A DNA stretch of 64,000 nt from Granulosicoccus sp047634635 (GCA_047634635.1 JBLIIE010000006.1:4859-68858), one strand, 5' to 3'. Shown: positions 17,351 to 27,764, numbered from the stretch's first letter. Numbers and translations are program-made. Notes: a model not told the origin generated them from the sequence alone.

Positions 17351-17477
17351 AGCAGATCACCTTTTCGACTAGACGACTTTACAACAGTATGTATTCTATT
17401 GCATACGATTAAGAAATACCGGTGCCGAACTGTGCACAGAATTGGTAATGTTCCAGACGATAGTGTAACCCTTGGTA

Positions 17478-18191
17478 TCACGTGGAACCCTCACGGAGCC
17501 ATACCAAGCCAATATTGTCCCGGGCGCCCCGATCTTGATACATTTGTGCCAGCGCATTCAGTACCTGCTCACCCGAATCTGAGTCGAGCATGGCCTCGCG
17601 AATTTCTTCATCGCTCACCTCCTTATTAAGCCCGTCCGTGCAAATCAAAAAGGCGTCTCCAGCCTGAAGCTGATACCAGCAGTGTTCCAGCGCCAGTTGT
17701 GGTGCGCCTCCAATGGCCCCAGTCAGCATTTGCGAGTGTTCTGACAGGGCCCTTGGATACAGTAAAAGATCACGATCTTCTACTGCACACTGATGAGAAT
17801 GATCACGTGTAAGCTCCATAAGCACATCACCTCTGAGGCGATAAATGCGGCTGTCACCAGACCAGGTGCACAGGATGCTGGTTTGTCTGGCTTGCAGAGC
17901 TGCCACTGTGCAGCCAATGACGTCAGCCTGCTCGCTATCTGCCTTTTCAATCAATTGAGCGTTGCAGCTATCCAAGTCTGCAACCAAGCGTGCCTTGCAG
18001 ATGCCCGCTCGTGGGGAAAAAATATAGTTTGAAAGGGTGCTGGTCACCAGTTGGCTGGCGTAGTCTCCACTGGAGTGGCCTCCCATTCCGTCAGCAACTA
18101 ACCACAGGTTTTGCTCGTTAAGGTCAAGGATTGAGTCCTCGTTGAGGCTGCGAACCTTGCCGGTATCCGTATAACTGTTGCTCTGCCACAT
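17478..18191 (-). CDS. PP2C-family Ser/Thr phosphatase (T6SS, PppA-like)
   Basis: This is a cytoplasmic metal-dependent phosphatase of 237 residues. The core motifs are present: SLNEDSI at about 20-26 (first Asp ligand), LVADGMGGHSSGD at about 36-48, CTWSGDSRIYRL near 120, and late CTDGLN and DNIGLVWL. In systems such as HSI-I of Pseudomonas aeruginosa, PppA removes the phosphate that the kinase PpkA puts on the FHA protein, lowering secretion. Here the matching kinase is encoded at 60.3 kb and the FHA partner heads this operon. I use ATG 18191, with GGGAG eight bases upstream overlapping the tagF stop, rather than a TTG five codons earlier. The role is inferred from family and context. Confidence 0.88.
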   Translation of the reverse strand: MWQSNSYTDTGKVRSLNEDSILDLNEQNLWLVADGMGGHSSGDYASQLVTSTLSNYIFSPRAGICKARLVADLDSCNAQLIEKADSEQADVIGCTVAALQARQTSILCTWSGDSRIYRLRGDVLMELTRDHSHQCAVEDRDLLLYPRALSEHSQMLTGAIGGAPQLALEHCWYQLQAGDAFLICTDGLNKEVSDEEIREAMLDSDSGEQVLNALAQMYQDRGARDNIGLVWLREGST

Positions 18192-18193
18192 GA

Positions 18194-19240
18194 CTAGCGC
18201 TCCCAAGGCGCATCTGGCGCGTCGTCCTCGTCCAGTTCTAGAGGCTCTACGTCAGGTACGACCACGGCGCCAGTATCGGCAAAGTCGTCCAACGCAGCCC
18301 AATCGTTTGTGGAAGGTGCTTGTTCGATAACATCAGCGATTGGAATTTCCACCGTGTCTTGGGTGTCTGGCTGTTCTGATTGAATTGCGTCTACTGTTTG
18401 AGTCTCTGAATCCAGTGTGGCATCGAGTGATTGCTCTTGTGGAGGAGAATCGTCAGCCGCTATCGGAGATTCCGTTTCTGGATTTGCGGGTAGCGCCGCA
18501 ACGAGTGGTAAGGGGGAGGGTAGCGTGTCTAAGTCGATATGAGCAGTCGAAGCGGCTTTCCAATCGCCGTTGAATAGTGCAAGACCTGCGTTATTAATAG
18601 GCAACCCAGCGTTGATCGCTGTGACCTCAACCGTACCACTCGCCATCCATAGACTGTATTCGCTGAGGGTCTGTTGCAGAACGGTATCGAGCAAGCTAGG
18701 CAGCGCCTGGCTTGAACTCAAAGCTCTTGACGACAAGACACTAATTGTTACATTATCACCTGTTTGACTGTCTGCGAGCGGCATCAGATTAGTAGTCATT
18801 GATGCAGGGACTCTGTGTCTATCGACCATCGAAGCTAACTCACCCTGCAGATCATCGAAGTGGTATTCACTTGACAGCACACGTGTCATTAAGGCCTCTG
18901 CTTCATCGAACCAAAGAGCTTTTGTGGTTACGCTTACGCACGGCAACTCATGCTCTGGCAATGACATAGTCAGACAAAAAGGGAACCGTCGGCCCACTTT
19001 GTCCTGACTGGCTTTGAGTACGCCGATCCACGGAGTGACGCCAGCAATACCACTGGATAATACGAATCGATAAGAAGGTGCCTGGGCATACTGGTCAGGC
19101 CATGTCTGGCTCTGGCTTTCGCCGCTGATCATAACTTGCTGGAGCCAGTCGTCCCAGACTTTGACGAAGGACTGGGGCAGGTTGAAGCGTACAAAATCTC
19201 CGCGGTGCAGAGTCTTACCATAATAACCGAGCTGGTTCAC
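18194..19240 (-). CDS. tagF: T6SS accessory protein TagF
   Basis: The first about 140 residues match the TagF/DUF2094 family (YYGKTLHRGDFVRFNLPQSFVKVWDDWL near the start, then SYRFVLSSGIAG and VGRRFPFCL). The C-terminal third is an acidic Asp/Glu/Pro/Thr-rich tail ending DEDDAPDAPWER. TagF proteins act as post-translational brakes on T6SS firing, in some species by binding Fha. It starts at a GTG that overlaps the tssM stop (GTGA) and ends two bases before the phosphatase start, so the three genes are tightly coupled. At 348 residues it is longer than usual because of the tail. Confidence 0.88.
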   Translation of the reverse strand: MNQLGYYGKTLHRGDFVRFNLPQSFVKVWDDWLQQVMISGESQSQTWPDQYAQAPSYRFVLSSGIAGVTPWIGVLKASQDKVGRRFPFCLTMSLPEHELPCVSVTTKALWFDEAEALMTRVLSSEYHFDDLQGELASMVDRHRVPASMTTNLMPLADSQTGDNVTISVLSSRALSSSQALPSLLDTVLQQTLSEYSLWMASGTVEVTAINAGLPINNAGLALFNGDWKAASTAHIDLDTLPSPLPLVAALPANPETESPIAADDSPPQEQSLDATLDSETQTVDAIQSEQPDTQDTVEIPIADVIEQAPSTNDWAALDDFADTGAVVVPDVEPLELDEDDAPDAPWER

Positions 19241-22200
19241 AGGCTCTCCGGTGCGCGAAAATTGCGCAATGCGATAGAATTCAATGGGTTGAAACTACTG
19301 GTAGCCAACGATAAGTTGACAGGTCTTCCACCGAAGCTATAGGTGACCTTGAGGCTGCCACCTTCGCTTGAACGTGTCCCTTGGTCGAACAGCCTTAATA
19401 CAGACCAAGGGCCACTCAGACTGATGTTGGAAGGCGACCCCGGTACCACGGGCTCTACACGCAGGCTCACTTGAGTGTTATTTGTCTGGGAGGGCCAGCT
19501 GAAAGAGGTCACGCCTTTCACTGGTCCGTGAAAGTAGTCGGTACGACTGCCACCAATATCCAGAAACAAGTGGTTGATGTCGGTGGACATTGTTAATTGC
19601 TGAGGTATCAGTTCAAAGCGGAAGGAGGGCAGATTACCGCCTTGGGAAAAGAACGTATTCTTGACATCATCTGCCAGTGCAAGTTGCTTAAGCGTATTGT
19701 CCGATAGGCACACGGACGATCCTGTACCTACCCAGGTCCATTGACGTGGTGTCTTTGAAACTTGCCCTGTGAGGTAGGTTGTGACGAACTTATCGACGAC
19801 ACCACCTGGTCCGAAAAACGCACCAAAGTCTGTTAATGCGATATCGGCGGAGCTTTTGCGATTGACTGGGTAGCGGCTTTGAATGGCTCGCTGGTAGTAA
19901 GGTAGCACATCAGTCTTCCAGGCGGCATCCAGTTGTTGGCAGAATCCTCCACCCACAACATCGCTGATCTCGTTAGTCAGGCCAGCAACTAGAGAGGCCA
20001 TTGGTTCTGACAGTCGATCCGCCTTTAATGATATTTTCTGCATGTTGATCGCAAGTTCGGCGCTGAGCTGTGTATTTACTGTGCCCACCGGGTTTTGTGC
20101 CATCGGCAAAAGCTGCAGGTTTAGCTCGGCTAACTGGTTCAGCGCAGTATCCAGAGCTGATGTGTTGCCCTCGGAACCTTCGACCAGCGCATGCAGTGTC
20201 GAAAATCGTATGGTCACGGGATCAAGCACAAGAGGCGCAGCTAAGGTCTTGGTCGGTGCGCTAAGCAAGGTGCCCAGCGCGTTCTCACGCAGTGTGCCCT
20301 TGGCTTCGTCGTCGCCTGATTCTGCTACAGGAGGACGCGTTAGCGTCGTCTGTTGACTGGCAACCACTAGAAAGTTTTTCAGTGGAGAGTCTGCATCTGA
20401 GATCAAGGCTACGAATTCGGATGCCTGTTGCAATCCATCGACATTTCGCATGGTCAGATTGCTAAACAACGTTTCCCATTGAGCAATGTAATCGTTGTAA
20501 TACTGCTCGGTCACCGACGCTTTGAGTTGTTCTGGGGAAAGAGCCTGTCCAGCGGTGCTGGCATAAGGGCCAAGTACCCACGAGTCGTCTGCCAGTGTTT
20601 GGCTTATGTTCTGGCTTGCAGGCAGGAATACGTCGTTATAGCCCTCCAGTGAGAAGAAATTCTGCACACTCTGATCAAGAGATACGCCATCTTGACGCAC
20701 AAACACACGGGGCAGTTCTGGCCCGACAATACTCGTCAATCTCTTAAATGAGTTGATATCACTCAAGGCAGTGTTGCGAATGCGGTTGTAGGCTCGTTGT
20801 GGTAGCGATGTATTAGCAGCGATCAATTGATATTGATTGATTAGTGAGTTGTCCAAAGGCCGCGGTAATCTGCGCGGTCGTTCTGTAAACAGCCTGGCCA
20901 TGTGACTTTTCAACTCTGACCTGATTTGCCTTGATATCTCGCCTGGCAGGTTGGCATCGAAATCAAAGTTGAACCAACCGATAACCCCATCAGCTTCGAA
21001 CCGGTCTCTTAATCCGATCATCTGGTAGGTTTTGAGTGCTTCGAAGAGGAACTCGCTGTTGTTGTTCTGTGCATGCATTTGATGCTCCAGCCGCACCATC
21101 AGACGCGGTAACAGGATTTCTAGTAATAGCTCGTTGTACTTGGAGCTGGCAAGATCACTAATCTTATCTCCTTGGAAGAGCCCGGCCCGTTTCATGACAA
21201 AGCCACCGCCTAGCTCACCTTCCTCATTAACTAATGCCAAAGTGCGTGCCTTGTTCAATACGGTGTTGACAGCGATTAGGTCGAGACTGTTTGCATCCAG
21301 TGTGTCGACTGCGCGCTGTAGGTCCTGTGTTGCTACCTCAACGTCATCGATGAGGCTCTTGTTTTGTAAATAGCTGGCAGACCAGAATGTCAGCAGGCCA
21401 ACAGCTACAGTGGCAACACCGGCAGCGGTTGCCCATTGCAGGAGTTTGAGTCGTTTTTCAGTTTTTAGATTTGTGCCTGCCAATCCGGATTCGCCGAATA
21501 CAACATCGCTGAGCAAGCTGTGAATGAAGAAGCTTCGACCCTCACTGCTTTCTTGTGATGCTTGTGATTCACCGATACCAAAGCTTTGCGAAACGTTCTT
21601 GATAACCTGATCCAGTACCGAACCTGATTGTGTGGCGCTGGTGAAATACACGCCTCGAAACAACACTGGCTGCAGCAGTCGTGATTGGGCCGTAAGGCTT
21701 TTGATGAATACGTTAATACGCTGCTGGGCGAAGTTAAATTGCAACGGAAATCCGTATATATTTTCGCGATTTTTCTGACTAAGTTCGACATGCAATTTGC
21801 CTACGGCCTGCGAGCTGAGTTGTGCTGACAACGCTTCGATTCCGGACAACAGAGATGCAGTCGGGTCGGCTTCGTCTATCGCCAGTGTATGCCCCCATAC
21901 TTGCTCTCTCTCGTTCTTGTCCATGCTTGCGAAATATTCAGAAAATCCTGCGAGCATGTCGCATTTGGTAAACATCAGGTATACCGGTGGTGCAATGCCT
22001 AGTTGGTTGTAGAGCTCTTCAATACGAGTTCGCAGCGTCTTAGCAACTTGTTCAAGTTCTGTGTCGTCGCCGGTAAGAATGTCCTCAATACTTAGGGCTA
22101 ACAGCACACCGTTTATTGGGCGACGACTGCGCTTGTCTCGCAACATACTTAAAAATCCAGACCAGGCGGACTTGTCTACCTCAGCTTCACTGTCTTGTGT

Positions 22201-22767
22201 GGTATATCGTCCAGCCGTATCCAGGAGTACGGCCTGATCGGTAAACCACCAGTCGCAGTTTCTTGTGCCACCCAAACCCTTGACCGATAATTTGCCATGC
22301 GTTTCTTCTAGCGGGAAGTCTAAGCCTGAGTTGCTGAGCAGCGTCGTCTTACCAGCACCCGGTGGGCCGATAATCACATACCAAGGCAAATCATAGATAA
22401 ACCGACTGCCACCTGTGCTCGAAAAATTCCGACCTTTGAGGGTCTCTACTGCTTCCTGCATCTTGGATTGCAGTATTTGCAGCTCTTCATCGCTGGCAGA
22501 ATCGTTGGCTGAGGATTCCTCGTCCGACAATGAATCGAGCATCTGGGCGTTACGACGCCGACCCTGAATGAATCGGGCCGCTGCTAATAGGACAAACATT
22601 GCAGACATACTGCCGATAGCGATTACTCTGCTGGACAGGCTCTGCAACGGTGTTGTGTTGTTGAACCCAATCATGGGCCCGACAAACCAGACGAATAGCG
22701 ACAGGAAAACCAAGCCAATGAAGGCCAGGAATAGACGGTTTTTAAAAAGATTACCCAGTATTTTCAT
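19237..22767 (-). CDS. tssM: T6SS membrane complex protein TssM (IcmF)
   Basis: TssM is the large inner-membrane subunit that spans the envelope and contacts TssJ at the outer membrane. At 1176 residues it has the expected size. Two N-terminal membrane helices (about 11-33 and 47-68) precede a cytoplasmic NTPase domain with an intact Walker A GPPGAGKTTLL starting at residue 134. A third helix lies near 442-462. The remaining 700 residues form the periplasmic part, with the beta-rich C-terminal domain ending SFNPLNSIALRNF. The gene follows tssL by 55 bases. The intact Walker motif suggests a nucleotide-binding type of TssM. Confidence 0.96.
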   Translation of the reverse strand: MKILGNLFKNRLFLAFIGLVFLSLFVWFVGPMIGFNNTTPLQSLSSRVIAIGSMSAMFVLLAAARFIQGRRRNAQMLDSLSDEESSANDSASDEELQILQSKMQEAVETLKGRNFSSTGGSRFIYDLPWYVIIGPPGAGKTTLLSNSGLDFPLEETHGKLSVKGLGGTRNCDWWFTDQAVLLDTAGRYTTQDSEAEVDKSAWSGFLSMLRDKRSRRPINGVLLALSIEDILTGDDTELEQVAKTLRTRIEELYNQLGIAPPVYLMFTKCDMLAGFSEYFASMDKNEREQVWGHTLAIDEADPTASLLSGIEALSAQLSSQAVGKLHVELSQKNRENIYGFPLQFNFAQQRINVFIKSLTAQSRLLQPVLFRGVYFTSATQSGSVLDQVIKNVSQSFGIGESQASQESSEGRSFFIHSLLSDVVFGESGLAGTNLKTEKRLKLLQWATAAGVATVAVGLLTFWSASYLQNKSLIDDVEVATQDLQRAVDTLDANSLDLIAVNTVLNKARTLALVNEEGELGGGFVMKRAGLFQGDKISDLASSKYNELLLEILLPRLMVRLEHQMHAQNNNSEFLFEALKTYQMIGLRDRFEADGVIGWFNFDFDANLPGEISRQIRSELKSHMARLFTERPRRLPRPLDNSLINQYQLIAANTSLPQRAYNRIRNTALSDINSFKRLTSIVGPELPRVFVRQDGVSLDQSVQNFFSLEGYNDVFLPASQNISQTLADDSWVLGPYASTAGQALSPEQLKASVTEQYYNDYIAQWETLFSNLTMRNVDGLQQASEFVALISDADSPLKNFLVVASQQTTLTRPPVAESGDDEAKGTLRENALGTLLSAPTKTLAAPLVLDPVTIRFSTLHALVEGSEGNTSALDTALNQLAELNLQLLPMAQNPVGTVNTQLSAELAINMQKISLKADRLSEPMASLVAGLTNEISDVVGGGFCQQLDAAWKTDVLPYYQRAIQSRYPVNRKSSADIALTDFGAFFGPGGVVDKFVTTYLTGQVSKTPRQWTWVGTGSSVCLSDNTLKQLALADDVKNTFFSQGGNLPSFRFELIPQQLTMSTDINHLFLDIGGSRTDYFHGPVKGVTSFSWPSQTNNTQVSLRVEPVVPGSPSNISLSGPWSVLRLFDQGTRSSEGGSLKVTYSFGGRPVNLSLATSSFNPLNSIALRNFRAPESL

Positions 22768-22822
22768 CGCGATTGTAAAGGGCCTTCAGTGAGCTGCTGG
22801 TCATTCATGAGCGATGTTGTAA

Positions 22823-24133
22823 CTAGTAGAAAATGGAAACTTCAACGCGCCGGTTGCGGGCACGCCCGCTGGCGCTGCTATTTTCGGCAATGGGTTCAAG
22901 ACTGCCACGTCCTTCTGCACCTACACGCGTTGAGTCTTGGAGCGAAAAAGCGATTCGTTCGGCAACCGAGATTGCACGTTCTTTTGATAATTCGAGATTT
23001 GAGGCAAAGCGCCCGGAGCGAATGGGCACATTGTCAGAATGCCCTGTAACCAGGATCGATCCCTTGAACTGATCCATTGCCTGGGCAATGGCTTGAACTA
23101 GTGGCTCAAGGTCGGAATTGAGTGTTGTTCTACCAGAGGCAAACAGGTTGTTACCCAGAATACGAACCTTACCTTCATTGAACGAGTCGTTGACCTCAAT
23201 CAGATTTAAGTCGATCTGTGGCTGAAGTAGTTGAACAAGAGTGATTAGCTGAGCGTTTGTGGTGCTGCTTGCAGGTGGTGCCGCTGGTGGTACGATACTG
23301 TTGACTTGCAGTGTGGCAGGTTTGATTCTAAAAAAACCAGCTATTGCTTTGTCTGAACCAGCTCCAAGGCTATAGCGATATCCAATGTAAACTAGGGAGC
23401 TCAATGTCAATGCGGCTGCGCCGATGACCCACACTACGGTCATTTTCGGCAGTCTGCTTTCTCTAATGCCAGAACCCTGCCACTGCAAGGACAGGGCAGC
23501 AGCAGGTTCATCGCGAACACTGGCAATGATTTCATAGAGCCATGCTTGTACTTTAGTGAGTGTCTTTTGGCCGTTTTCTGCAATACGGTAGGTGCCTTCG
23601 TAGCCTAGTGATAAGCAGACGTACATCAGTTCTAATAGATCGATGTTGTCTTTTGGGTTCTTGCCCAGACCCTTAAGCAGAGCGAAGAAACGTTCCCCAC
23701 CGACAACCTCGTTATGGAAGGTTGATAGCATGTTGTGTTGTGACCAGTTAGCTTTATGGCCCCAAGGTGTGTTCATGACTGCCTCATCCATCGCGGTGCA
23801 CATGACATAGCTAGCTTGGGTGACCTTCTTCTGATCATTCAGGATGGGCATTGCCGCCTGCTTGAATTCGTTCAGTTCTTGTATGAGACGGTTGCGCAAC
23901 TGGTCAGGGTTGGGATGATCGGTCGAGTGTCGGATCGTTAGTAGTAGGGGTAGCAGTCGAGAGGCTGCTTTTTCCAATGGGTTGATTCCACCAAGAGGGG
24001 GCAGACTTGCATTATTATTTGCAGGCGCTGTCATCTTAGGCGCATGAGGGGTTGCTGCCCGTACTTGATTGGACGATGGCCGAAGTACCGTCCGATCATC
24101 GTCATCGTCGAAGGCAAACGGATCGTTGGTCAT
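22823..24133 (-). CDS. tssL: T6SS TssL (DotU) with OmpA-like peptidoglycan-binding domain
   Basis: TssL is the inner-membrane partner of TssM and TssK. Residues 60-230 form the cytoplasmic DotU helical domain (CTAMDEAVMNTPWG, GGERFFALL, YVCLSLGYEGTYR). One membrane helix follows at about 232-252. After it comes a periplasmic OmpA/MotB-like domain (about 310-436) with GHSDNVPI and LSKERAISVAERI, which binds peptidoglycan. This is the extended form of TssL that anchors the complex to the cell wall without a separate TagL. The start overlaps the tssK stop by four bases. Confidence 0.95.
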   Translation of the reverse strand: MTNDPFAFDDDDDRTVLRPSSNQVRAATPHAPKMTAPANNNASLPPLGGINPLEKAASRLLPLLLTIRHSTDHPNPDQLRNRLIQELNEFKQAAMPILNDQKKVTQASYVMCTAMDEAVMNTPWGHKANWSQHNMLSTFHNEVVGGERFFALLKGLGKNPKDNIDLLELMYVCLSLGYEGTYRIAENGQKTLTKVQAWLYEIIASVRDEPAAALSLQWQGSGIRESRLPKMTVVWVIGAAALTLSSLVYIGYRYSLGAGSDKAIAGFFRIKPATLQVNSIVPPAAPPASSTTNAQLITLVQLLQPQIDLNLIEVNDSFNEGKVRILGNNLFASGRTTLNSDLEPLVQAIAQAMDQFKGSILVTGHSDNVPIRSGRFASNLELSKERAISVAERIAFSLQDSTRVGAEGRGSLEPIAENSSASGRARNRRVEVSIFY

Positions 24134-25467
24134 TTACGTATCGCCCATAGTTGCATTTCAAGGTCGCTGAAGTTGCCGGCTATGTGTAGAGCCAACTCGC
24201 CTGATACGGCGACGTCTCGCCATAGTGGGTCGTCGTCGCGCATCTCGAAGTACACTTGATTCTCGTACATTGGAATGCTGTTCGGTACTGTGGGTAGCGT
24301 CTTGAGTGGAATTCCCTGGCTCTGAGCTTTCACTAGGTCTCGCAATTTGGATTTGGATGAAATGGTGATTTGACGCGGCAGGCGCCGACTTAGTTCATCT
24401 GGCGTCACGCTTGCCTTGGCGGCCAGAATGAATCGGGATGTTTGGAACAGATTCAAATTTGTGATGGTGGCGGTATAGATACCTGCTTTTACATGTTGAA
24501 CAAGGATGGATTCAGTGGTGGAATCAGGAATCCAGTTTAGGCTTTGTCTCAGGCTGTCGAGCAAGGGGGCAAAGCTTTTATACTGATCACGATGAAGGTA
24601 CGGACTAAGCTCAGGGGGTAATTTACTTGCTTGCGTGATGGTCGAAAGATCTCCGGCTAGCTGAGCGAGCTCTCGATAGAACTCCTCAGGGTGAATAGAC
24701 GATGATTCGTTTATGTGTTTCAGTAGGGGGCCCGCACGATTGAGCGTTTGCAGCAGTAATAACTGATTCAGTTGAGAGGAATCGCTGGCTGTCGCTGTAC
24801 CAATGCGGCCAGCGAGATCGACTGAACGCTGGGTGACTAGCCCGCTAAGTTCTCTAGCTAATGTTTGCAACGGAGTCGATGCTTGCAGGGAAATTGCGCA
24901 AGGGTAAAAACGCTCGTCCAGTACTACGCGATCATCTTCGCGTTTTTCGGTGATTCTTGCCAACGGAATGGTATGGAAGGCCGTGTGATCATCGCCTGCA
25001 ATGGACAGCCTGGTCCACAGTGATGCGGTAAATACAGTTTCTTCACTGTCCGAGTCGGGACTGTGTCGATCACCGACTAATTTGTCGTTGATCACGTAAC
25101 GAGAAAATGAACCAGCAGCGCGTGACTCCGCTGCATCTTTGTCTTGCTGGTCTTCAAATGGTAGAGCCAGCGAAAGGACAGCATTCCTGCAATCACTGTC
25201 AATCAGCAATGGTGCTGGCAGTTCCCCATCTTCTGGCAAGTTAAACGGAGTGCCATCCGGGAATAAGCCTGTGGCTCTGGTAAGTGCGAATTTGCCTTCG
25301 TTTAATGCGTGAACATCCAACTCGAAGTCAATCAGTCCATATGCATGTGTGCCCATTCCCTTGACAATCAGCGCAACCGTGTTTAGCAGGAAACGGTCAT
25401 GTTGCTGGAAATGCTGAGGACCAAGGAACATGCCTTCGGTCCATAGTGTTCGATCATTTTTCTGCAC
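24130..25467 (-). CDS. tssK: T6SS baseplate protein TssK
   Basis: TssK links the cytoplasmic baseplate to the membrane complex. The 445-residue protein has the family opening LWTEGMFLGPQHFQQHDRF at residues 7-25, the internal APLLIDSD, a helical middle, and the C-terminal receptor-binding part (LPRQITISSKSKL, IPLKTLP, NQVYFEMRDDDPLW). Length and motifs are normal. It overlaps tssL by four bases and follows tssJ by 47, within the minus operon. Confidence 0.95.
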   Translation of the reverse strand: MQKNDRTLWTEGMFLGPQHFQQHDRFLLNTVALIVKGMGTHAYGLIDFELDVHALNEGKFALTRATGLFPDGTPFNLPEDGELPAPLLIDSDCRNAVLSLALPFEDQQDKDAAESRAAGSFSRYVINDKLVGDRHSPDSDSEETVFTASLWTRLSIAGDDHTAFHTIPLARITEKREDDRVVLDERFYPCAISLQASTPLQTLARELSGLVTQRSVDLAGRIGTATASDSSQLNQLLLLQTLNRAGPLLKHINESSSIHPEEFYRELAQLAGDLSTITQASKLPPELSPYLHRDQYKSFAPLLDSLRQSLNWIPDSTTESILVQHVKAGIYTATITNLNLFQTSRFILAAKASVTPDELSRRLPRQITISSKSKLRDLVKAQSQGIPLKTLPTVPNSIPMYENQVYFEMRDDDPLWRDVAVSGELALHIAGNFSDLEMQLWAIRK

Positions 25468-25514
25468 GACAACCTCTATTTACAAGTGATGCGAACGATA
25501 CTGGTGATCTCATG

Positions 25515-26150
25515 CTAACGATCCAGATCAATTGTGACGCTGTTCGCACCGATAGTTGCGAACGCTGCAGCAGTGTCAGATAAACGGGATGTTAAAACAC
25601 CCAAGTTGTACTGATTTCCCACCGTTGCTATCGCCGATGCGGTATTAGATGGCGCTACTGTTGCAACGGCTTTCCATAAAGCCTGATAGGGATCCCGATA
25701 CGCTACCGCAATAACGAGCATGGACTGCGCTTTGTTGGCTGGTAGCACGACATCTTTTGTTTCCCCTGGCTGCAGGGTTATGGTCAACATAGGGCGTGGT
25801 TCCATTTGCTGGCCGTCAAAATCGAATATCTCTGTGAAAGCCTTATTATCCATGTCCATTTGTGGCTCCATGAGAAAAATTCTCACTCGCACAGGTGAGG
25901 GCCTTGCTTGCGTGTCGGGATTCAGGTCGTCACTGGCCGTCAGTGTGAGGGATAATTCATACGGTTGTTCTGACAACTGAATTGGGGCAGGAGCAGCCGT
26001 CGCGATGGGTGCGTCAGGGACAGATAAGCCAACTTTTTGCAGTAAACTACATCCAGAGAGCAGGCTGGCAGCCATGGCCAGCGCCATTAGCCTGGTGGCT
26101 AGTAAAACCATGTGGCGGTTTGTGCCGTGCGTGTCCCGAATTATCTGCAT
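25515..26150 (-). CDS. tssJ: T6SS outer-membrane lipoprotein TssJ
   Basis: TssJ is the outer-membrane lipoprotein that caps TssM. The signal peptide ends in the lipobox LLSGC (Cys about 34 from the chosen start). The mature domain is the expected two-sheet fold: YELSLTLTASDDLNPD, VRVRIFLMEP, LQPGETKDVVL and VIAVAYRDPYQALWKAV. I use ATG 26150 because GGAGAGG lies three bases upstream; an upstream in-frame ATG at 26177 lacks a ribosome site. The gene follows tagH by 59 bases. Confidence 0.92.
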   Translation of the reverse strand: MQIIRDTHGTNRHMVLLATRLMALAMAASLLSGCSLLQKVGLSVPDAPIATAAPAPIQLSEQPYELSLTLTASDDLNPDTQARPSPVRVRIFLMEPQMDMDNKAFTEIFDFDGQQMEPRPMLTITLQPGETKDVVLPANKAQSMLVIAVAYRDPYQALWKAVATVAPSNTASAIATVGNQYNLGVLTSRLSDTAAAFATIGANSVTIDLDR

Positions 26151-26209
26151 GTACCTCTCCGTGTATCTTCTGTTCAAGCTATGTTGGCAAAGCTGTCCTG
26201 AATGTTGCG

Positions 26210-27664
26210 CTAAAAATCAGGACGTCTGCCTGCTTTTCTAATGCTTTTTTCATAGGCCTTTCTGAATTCGGCACCAAACAGGTCACCAAAATCACTAACT
26301 GCCTCTTCGCAAATAGTATCGTATTGGTTGCAAAACAATTGCCACAACTTTGCATCCCGGGAAATGGGAATATTTGCCGAAATTCCACCAGTTTTTCCCA
26401 ACATATCAGTTAGTTTGTCTGGATCAAACTGTAATAACAAGGATTTTACAGCTGATTTCATACCTTCCAACATGGCAAGCTGGTGCAATTTGAGATCATC
26501 CACTGCTTCTTGAATTGCTTGCTCTGACTCTACGTAGCCTTCGGAATTGCTGGTTAAAAGCTTAGTCAGGGCGTCTGACGAGTTGTATGAGAATTTTAAA
26601 GGATTGTTGCCACTTCGGGAGAGTGTTGTGACATCACTGCGAATGGCATTCTTTAATTCCATTCGTGATTGAAGCAGCACCATCATGGCATCGGTCATCT
26701 GTGCCAATAGCCTGCCTGTTTGCTCCAGCACCTCTGTGGTGTCTCTGTTTTCAAAATCTGATCCGCGCAGCGAAGCGGCGTTCAGTAATGTCTGCAGAGT
26801 ATCTGAAGACGCAGCTGGACGACTAGAAGCTGCTGGTTGCGGCTGGTTAATGTTCGAAAAAGGAGACTTGGGTGATTTGGCAGCTTGGCTAGACTGCGGT
26901 CTTGAGTGCCGTGATTGTCTCGAGGGCGGCTTTGGTCGGCCATTGTCTGGCAATTGGCTCGGGATGGACACCGTTTCATCGCTGGTTCCTTGAAGCCAGT
27001 CGAATTCGTCATTAGGTGATGAAGGGGCTGCAGGTTTTCGAGGTTGGGTTGATGGGCTGGCGAAATTTGTTTCACTGGCACTGTCATCACCATTTGACCA
27101 GTCTGACCAGTCGCTGTCGTGTGAGTCAGAGGGGCTGTCTTGGCTGGATTCAGGTTTTTCACTGATGTCCCAGTCATCGCCAAATGGATCATCAGTTTCT
27201 GCGGATACTGGAGTCCAGTCAGGTTCGTCACCTCTGAAAGGGTCAAACGTTTGTGGGGCTGAAGACACATTCTGGCCACTGGAGTTTGACTGAAAATCAG
27301 CGAACGGATCGTCCACGCTGCTGGCAGATGCCGCAGGATTAGCGTTTTCAATGGCCACACTGAGTGTGTAGTCCCCAATGGCCAGCGTGTCCTCGTGACT
27401 TAAGGCGGAGTTTTGGCCACGCCCGACAGGCTCAGCATCACCATTTATGTATAGGCCGTTGGCGCTAGTGTCCTGAATAAGAAGCTGGCCGCCTTCGAGT
27501 GTAATCAGTGCATGATTGGACGATATGTAACGACTGGGATCATTAAGGATGTAGTTGCACGCACTGGAACGGCCAACAATGATCGGAAAAGAATCAAAAA
27601 CCCGCTCCTGGGGATCGATTGGTCCTTGAGTGCAATAAGAACGGATTTTGAGCGTAATTCGCAT
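26210..27664 (-). CDS. tagH: T6SS FHA-domain protein TagH/Fha
   Basis: The first about 100 residues are an FHA phosphothreonine-binding domain with the key motif FPIIVGRSSACNYILND, the SSNH segment and DTSANGLYING. The middle (about 110-300) is a low-complexity Asp/Ser/Pro/Gln linker with repeated DPFGD/DPFAD motifs. The C-terminal about 170 residues are the helical TagH/ImpI domain (TDAMMVLLQSRMELKNAIRSD, ending in EFRKAYEKSIRK). In kinase-controlled T6SSs this protein is the phosphorylation switch read by PpkA and PppA. It is the first gene of the minus operon and diverges from tssA. Some homologues are threonine-phosphorylated in the linker; that is not testable here. Confidence 0.92.
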   Translation of the reverse strand: MRITLKIRSYCTQGPIDPQERVFDSFPIIVGRSSACNYILNDPSRYISSNHALITLEGGQLLIQDTSANGLYINGDAEPVGRGQNSALSHEDTLAIGDYTLSVAIENANPAASASSVDDPFADFQSNSSGQNVSSAPQTFDPFRGDEPDWTPVSAETDDPFGDDWDISEKPESSQDSPSDSHDSDWSDWSNGDDSASETNFASPSTQPRKPAAPSSPNDEFDWLQGTSDETVSIPSQLPDNGRPKPPSRQSRHSRPQSSQAAKSPKSPFSNINQPQPAASSRPAASSDTLQTLLNAASLRGSDFENRDTTEVLEQTGRLLAQMTDAMMVLLQSRMELKNAIRSDVTTLSRSGNNPLKFSYNSSDALTKLLTSNSEGYVESEQAIQEAVDDLKLHQLAMLEGMKSAVKSLLLQFDPDKLTDMLGKTGGISANIPISRDAKLWQLFCNQYDTICEEAVSDFGDLFGAEFRKAYEKSIRKAGRRPDF

Positions 27665-27764
27665 GGCTTATTTTGTGTGTGCCCGTTCGGTCATTATGTG
27701 TGTAGCGTCGAATTTGCCTTTATGATACAAAGTGTTGCCTAAGCAACAAGTTAGCTTCGGAATG